The notes beneath the pieces were generated by a model that searched no databases, was not told where the DNA came from, and saw nothing but the letters and a program-made list of their open reading frames with translations. This document shows positions 60,613 through 64,000 of a DNA stretch of 64,000 nt, in pieces. Position 1 is the stretch's first letter; each line of letters opens with the position of its first letter. The position numbers and the translations under genes were made by a program. This DNA comes from Trinickia dinghuensis. Lineage in GTDB: Bacteria; Pseudomonadota; Gammaproteobacteria; Burkholderiales; Burkholderiaceae. The stretch covers positions 62,001 to 126,000 of the forward strand of contig NZ_QRGA01000008.1 of NCBI RefSeq assembly GCF_003367175.1, read 5' to 3'.

Positions 60613-61836
60613 TCAGTGCGCGGCCCACTTGATCGTCGACAGGTCGATACCGTCTTGGTGCATTTCCCACAGAGGAGACAGATCGCGCAGCTTCGCGATC
60701 TTGCTCTTCAGCAGATTGATGACGTAATCGACGTCTTGTTCCGTCGTGAAGCGGCCGACCGTGAAGCGGATCGAACTGTGCGCGAGTTCATCGTTGCGGC
60801 CGAGCGCGCGCAGCACGTACGACGGCTCGAGCGAAGCCGACGTGCAAGCCGAGCCCGACGAGACGGCCACGTCCTTGATCGCCATGATCAGCGATTCGCC
60901 TTCGACGAAGTTGAAACTGATGTTCAGGTTGTGCGGCACGCGGCGCTCCATGTCGCCGTTGACGTAGACCTCTTCCATCTCGGTCAAGCCGCGCAGCAGG
61001 CGGTCGCGCAGCATGCGGATGCGTTCGTTTTCCGTCGCCATTTCTTCACGGGCGATACGGAACGCCTCGCCCATGCCGACGATCTGGTGCGTGGCCAGCG
61101 TGCCCGAACGCATTCCGCGCTCATGCCCGCCGCCGTGCATCTGCGCCTCGATGCGCACGCGCGGCTTGCGGCGCACGTAAAGCGCGCCGATCCCCTTCGG
61201 GCCGTAAGTCTTGTGCGCCGAGAACGACATCAGATCGACCTTGAGACGGCTCAGGTCGATTTCGATCTTGCCCGTCGCCTGCGCGGCGTCGACGTGAAAC
61301 ACGATGCCCTTGGCGCGGCAGATCTCGCCGATCGCTTCGATGTCCTGAATCACGCCGATCTCGTTGTTCACGGACATGACGGAGACGAGGATCGTGTCGG
61401 GGCGCAGCGCGGCCTTGAAAACTTCCAGGTCGATCAGCCCGTCGTCCTTGACGTTGAGATAGGTGACCTCGAAACCGTCGCGCTCGAGCTCGCGGCACGT
61501 ATCGAGCACGGCCTTGTGCTCCGTCTTCACGGTGATGACGTGCTTGCCACGGCTCTTGTAGAAGTGCGCTGCACCCTTGATCGCAAGGTTGTCGGATTCC
61601 GTGGCGCCGGAAGTCCAAATGATTTCGCGCGGATCGGCGTTCACGAGCGCGGCGACATGCTCGCGCGCTTCCTCGACCGCCCGCTCCGCGTCCCACCCGT
61701 ACGAGTGGCTGCGCGAGGCCGGGTTGCCGAACTGCTCGCGCAAATACGGGATCATTTTGTCCACCACGCGCGGATCGACAGGCGTGGTCGCGCTGTAGTC
61801 CATGTAAATGGGCAGGTGGGGCATCTCGTTACTCAT
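60613..61836 (-). CDS. iscS: Cysteine desulfurase IscS
   Basis: 407 aa from ATG 61836 ([19 protein letters not shown]). Pyridoxal-phosphate lysine in [12 protein letters not shown] at about residue 206; the persulfide-forming Cys is in [13 protein letters not shown] near residue 329. [11 protein letters not shown] gives other PLP contacts. Supplies sulfur to IscU and to tRNA thiolation. Confidence 0.97.
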   Translation of the reverse strand: MSNEMPHLPIYMDYSATTPVDPRVVDKMIPYLREQFGNPASRSHSYGWDAERAVEEAREHVAALVNADPREIIWTSGATESDNLAIKGAAHFYKSRGKHVITVKTEHKAVLDTCRELERDGFEVTYLNVKDDGLIDLEVFKAALRPDTILVSVMSVNNEIGVIQDIEAIGEICRAKGIVFHVDAAQATGKIEIDLSRLKVDLMSFSAHKTYGPKGIGALYVRRKPRVRIEAQMHGGGHERGMRSGTLATHQIVGMGEAFRIAREEMATENERIRMLRDRLLRGLTEMEEVYVNGDMERRVPHNLNISFNFVEGESLIMAIKDVAVSSGSACTSASLEPSYVLRALGRNDELAHSSIRFTVGRFTTEQDVDYVINLLKSKIAKLRDLSPLWEMHQDGIDLSTIKWAAH

Positions 61837-61914
61837 CAATGGCTCCGGGGGATATCGTTGTAGCGCTTCGCTCTGCGGTTCGGTCTAGGCGTATCTGCGT
61901 ATCTTTCGCCGACG

Positions 61915-62445
61915 TCACGAACTCGCGATGTTGAATACGGAATTCGGCCCTTTCGGCACGACCCGCGCCGCCTCGACGGCCGGACTCTCGCTGCGCCTGT
62001 CGCGCAGCACGGCGGGAGACCCTTCCCGCGCGCGCTGCTGATCGACCAAATCCTGCAGCGAGACCGAATCGAGGTACTCGACCATTTTCTGGTTCAGCGT
62101 CGACCACAGCTCATGCGTCATGCAATGGCCGTCGTGCGCCTTGGTGCCCTCGCACGAGCCCTTGCCGCCGCATTGCGTGGCATCGAGCGGTTCGTCGACG
62201 GCGATGATGATGTCCGCCACGGTCACTTCCTGTGCGCGACGGGCGAGGTTGTAGCCTCCACCCGGCCCGCGCACCGATTCGACGATCTCGTGGCGACGCA
62301 GCTTCCCGAACAGCTGTTCGAGATAGGACAACGAGATCCGCTGGCGCTGGCTGATACCGGCAAGCGTCACCGGACCTTGCTCCTGGCGCAGGGCCAGGTC
62401 GATCATCGCCGTAACGGCGAAACGGCCTTTCGTGGTGAGTCTCAT
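61915..62445 (-). CDS. iscR: Rrf2-family [2Fe-2S] regulator IscR
   Basis: 176 aa. The winged helix-turn-helix is at the N-terminus (MRLTTKGRFAVTAMIDLAL, ISLSYLEQLFGKLR). Cluster cysteines are in QCGGKGSCEGTKAHDGHCMTH; the gap between the second and third Cys is nine residues, against five in E. coli. It represses its own operon when it holds a cluster; two type-1 sites lie immediately upstream. First gene of the isc operon. Confidence 0.95.
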   Translation of the reverse strand: MRLTTKGRFAVTAMIDLALRQEQGPVTLAGISQRQRISLSYLEQLFGKLRRHEIVESVRGPGGGYNLARRAQEVTVADIIIAVDEPLDATQCGGKGSCEGTKAHDGHCMTHELWSTLNQKMVEYLDSVSLQDLVDQQRAREGSPAVLRDRRSESPAVEAARVVPKGPNSVFNIASS

Positions 62446-62462
62446 AGGGACGGAAAACCAGA

Positions 62463-62487
62463 ATTCTCGACGATTTTGGTCAAGTAT
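62463..62487 (-). promoter_or_regulatory. IscR type-1 binding site, proximal
   Basis: On the minus strand ATACTTGACCAAAATCGTC begins a 25-bp partly palindromic element ending in GAGAAT. It closely fits the E. coli type-1 motif (ATASYYGACTR...). It lies 18 bp before the iscR ATG and overlaps the -10. Confidence 0.85.
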
Positions 62488-62510
62488 AAATACATGACGA
62501 TTTTAGTCAA
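62483..62510 (-). promoter_or_regulatory. iscR promoter
   Basis: Minus strand: -35 TTGACT (62510-62505), 16-nt spacer, -10 TATACT (62488-62483). Both boxes fall inside the IscR sites, which explains repression by holo-IscR. Confidence 0.8.
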
Positions 62511-62514
62511 GTAT
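62490..62514 (-). promoter_or_regulatory. IscR type-1 binding site, distal
   Basis: Minus strand ATACTTGACTAAAATCGTC then ATGTAT: a 25-bp element with symmetric ATAC...GTAT ends, repeating the proximal site at a 27-bp distance. It covers the -35 box. Confidence 0.85.
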
Positions 62515-62564
62515 CCCCCTTTATCGGGCAGGGTATTGGTGCCGGACTGCAAGCACTCCACCGT

Positions 62565-63050
62565 CTACCCTTGCGCGAGCCGGGTCTGCAGGTGCGCCAG
62601 CAGCCCTTGGCAGGCCGCTTCGACTTGATCGAGGACGGCTTCGAAGCCCTCGCTGCCGCCGAAATACGGATCGATCACTTCACGCCCCGCGGCATGCGGA
62701 GCGAACTCCATCAAGAGACGCACGCGCTCGCGGAACGTGGGCGGGCAGATGCGCTGCAAGTTGCGCACGTTCGCTTCGTCCATCGCCAACAGCAAATCGA
62801 AGTGCTCGAAATCCGCGGCAGCGACTTGCCGCGCACGCAGCGGCGACAAGTCGTAGCCGCGCGAGCGCCCCGCCAATTGCGCACGCTCGTCGGGTGCTTG
62901 CCCGACATGCCAGTCGCCCGTGCCGGCCGAGTCGATCACGATGCGATCGGCCAGCCCCGCCGCTTCGACCTGCGCCCGCATGACCGCCTCGGCCGTGGGC
63001 GAGCGGCAGATGTTTCCAAGGCAGACGAAGCAAATAGAGACGGTTTTCAT
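62565..63050 (-). CDS. Low-molecular-weight protein-tyrosine phosphatase
   Basis: 161 aa from ATG 63050 (or the ATG 9 bp earlier). Active-site loop CLGNICRS (Cys10, Arg16) and the general-acid region DPYFGGSEGFE. The long open frame upstream is arginine/proline-rich and unlikely to be real. Related enzymes act in exopolysaccharide control or on small molecules; the partner kinase is not in the window. It lies upstream of iscR on the same strand. Confidence 0.9.
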   Translation of the reverse strand: MKTVSICFVCLGNICRSPTAEAVMRAQVEAAGLADRIVIDSAGTGDWHVGQAPDERAQLAGRSRGYDLSPLRARQVAAADFEHFDLLLAMDEANVRNLQRICPPTFRERVRLLMEFAPHAAGREVIDPYFGGSEGFEAVLDQVEAACQGLLAHLQTRLAQG

Positions 63051-63138
63051 CGATAACATACGCGGGCCGCCGGACACTCGCGATCCAAAACGCGGCAGGC
63101 CGTTGACCGAATCCGACATTATATCGAGCCGTGCCCGA

Positions 63139-63393
63139 TCACGTTGACGACGCCAAAGGGGCGGCCGCCGGCGCGACGGCATGGCGCACGGCCGACGCGG
63201 TACGCGCGGCGCCGGCATCGATCAACCCGTAGGACACCGTGCGCGCCAATTCCGCCGTGACCTGTTCCGCGGCCAGCGGCTCGCGCGGCGCCGCGCCGTT
63301 GCCGTATGCGTGCAGTGCCGCCATGACGAGCAGCACAACCGCTGCCGCCACCGGCAAAGCGCTGGAGAAATAGCCCGATCTTGTCGTTCTCAT
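63139..63393 (-). CDS. Small membrane-anchored protein of unknown function
   Basis: 84 aa from ATG 63393 (MRTTRSGYFSSALPV). A single membrane helix (ALPVAAAVVLLVMAALHAY) is followed by a short periplasmic Ala-rich tail. I do not recognise it. An upstream start is possible but the arginine-rich extension is unlikely. Confidence 0.5.
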   Translation of the reverse strand: MRTTRSGYFSSALPVAAAVVLLVMAALHAYGNGAAPREPLAAEQVTAELARTVSYGLIDAGAARTASAVRHAVAPAAAPLASST

Positions 63394-63609
63394 ATTCGTG
63401 CCCCTAACGCGGCGGACACCGCGCCGATCGCGCGTCCGCACTCATCCATGGCACGTATTCTATAAACGATCGCTATCGAGACAAAGACGGGAATAGTGAA
63501 TTCAGCGTTGCGCTGGGATAAACAATAGCGATGAACGACGGCGCCAACGCCGGCGGTCGGCCTGCACCCGCTCCACCTCTTCTATTCTTCTATATGGCCT
63601 ATCTCTGGC
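63394..63609. other. Intergenic region between small membrane gene and lutB
   Basis: No gene. On the minus strand TATAGAAT-like sequence near 63460-63467 could be a promoter for the small membrane gene. GGCCTATC occurs twice at 63597-63613, just at the end of lutB. Confidence 0.4.
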
Positions 63610-64000
63610 CTATCCCTGATGACTGCGCTGCGCCGCGTACAGCTCGCGGAACGTGCGTCCGACGGGCGCCGGCATCTCGCGCGTCGCGGTCCAGCCTTTG
63701 CCGAGCGGCAGATGCGAGATCGAGCGCTTGCTCCCGCCCGCGCGTTCGAGCACACGCACGGCCAGCTTCGTGAAGAGCGCGTAGAGGGTCGGCCGCATCG
63801 CGAAGAAACCCCAGACGGCAAGCCCAGCACGCTCCGAAAATGGCCGCAGACCGCGCTCGACCTGCTTCTCGCGCAGTTTGCGCAACAAGTCGGAAATCGG
63901 AATGCCGACGGGACAAACGGCATTGCACTCGCCGCACAGCGTCGCGGCCTGCGGCAGATCGAGCGTCTTCTCGAGCCCGGTGTAGCTCGGCGTCAGCACC
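63610..64000 (-). CDS. lutB: Lactate utilization protein B, C-terminal part (truncated by window)
   Basis: Only the last 130 residues or so are in the window; the gene continues beyond 64000. TLCGECNAVCPVGIPISDLL gives the second ferredoxin-like cysteine cluster, followed by the LutB C-terminal domain (LRKLREKQVERGL, SISHLPLGKGWTATREMP). LutB (YkgF) works with LutA and LutC in L-lactate oxidation to pyruvate, carrying Fe-S clusters. Its stop codon is TAG at 63612-63610. Confidence 0.85.
   Translation of the reverse strand, partial: VLTPSYTGLEKTLDLPQAATLCGECNAVCPVGIPISDLLRKLREKQVERGLRPFSERAGLAVWGFFAMRPTLYALFTKLAVRVLERAGGSKRSISHLPLGKGWTATREMPAPVGRTFRELYAAQRSHQG

Noticed and set aside
63139-63441. 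Longer 100-aa version of the small membrane protein
   Set aside because: The extra N-terminal residues are arginine-rich and sit before a normal basic start of a membrane helix.

Overview
The window looks like a chromosome segment of a member of the Burkholderiaceae (Burkholderia, Paraburkholderia or Trinickia type). The evidence is high GC in most coding sequence, strong third-position GC, and gene orders typical of that group: cysS facing TPR-ppiA-ppiB-lpxH, pyrG-kdsA-eno-ftsB, recJ-prfB-lysS, and iscR-iscS-iscU-iscA-hscB-hscA-fdx-iscX. No rRNA, CRISPR array or complete insertion sequence is visible. Assignment to genus is inference.

Layout. 1-3,700: accessory segment abutting the 3' end of a tRNA-Ser(GCU) gene (3738-3831, minus). 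It holds an AT-richer 575-aa protein weakly resembling the inovirus Gp2 / YagK-YfjJ family, and a convergent 400-aa protein whose C-terminus is AlpA-like. This is the best candidate for a remnant or edge of an integrative element. 4,000-10,650 (minus): lysC, tilS, accA, an AlkA-type glycosylase, cysS. 10,875-13,640 (plus): an exported TPR protein, two cyclophilins, lpxH. 13,700-15,650 (minus): cysE and trmJ. 16,000-18,200 (plus): suhB and lplT. 18,400-19,900: two tandem AidA/PixA-family genes, the second preceded by a lux/cep-box-like dyad and a perfect 8-bp inverted repeat. 20,499-24,568: mutS and an exported metallophosphoesterase-like protein. 24,545-26,900: slyD, roxA and an alanine-rich lipoprotein.

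27,007-36,221 is a long minus-strand run: DUF455 ferritin-like protein, alpha/beta hydrolase, PHP phosphoesterase, YciO/Sua5-like protein, M50 peptidase, trpS, methyltransferase, dapA, bamC, MBL-fold hydrolase. 36,410-38,458 (plus): gamma carbonic anhydrase, hslO, a Tyr/Gly-rich lipoprotein. 38,597-49,499 (minus): ftsB, eno, kdsA, pyrG, hydrolase, comEC, tatD, lolD, lolC. 49,691-56,459 (plus): RpfE-like protein, recJ, prfB with its programmed +1 frameshift, lysS, glycine-zipper protein. 56,682-62,445 (minus): the complete isc cluster, led by tandem type-1 IscR sites and interrupted by a terminator-like hairpin between iscA and hscB. The window ends with a low-molecular-weight phosphotyrosine phosphatase, a small membrane protein and the truncated C-terminus of LutB.

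Most of the window is ordinary core genome: amino-acid, nucleotide and lipid-A precursor synthesis, tRNA charging, DNA repair, outer-membrane and lipoprotein biogenesis, and Fe-S cluster assembly. The places most likely to hold something new are the tRNA-Ser-linked accessory segment, the aidA pair with its leader, and the terminator-like hairpin inside the isc operon.
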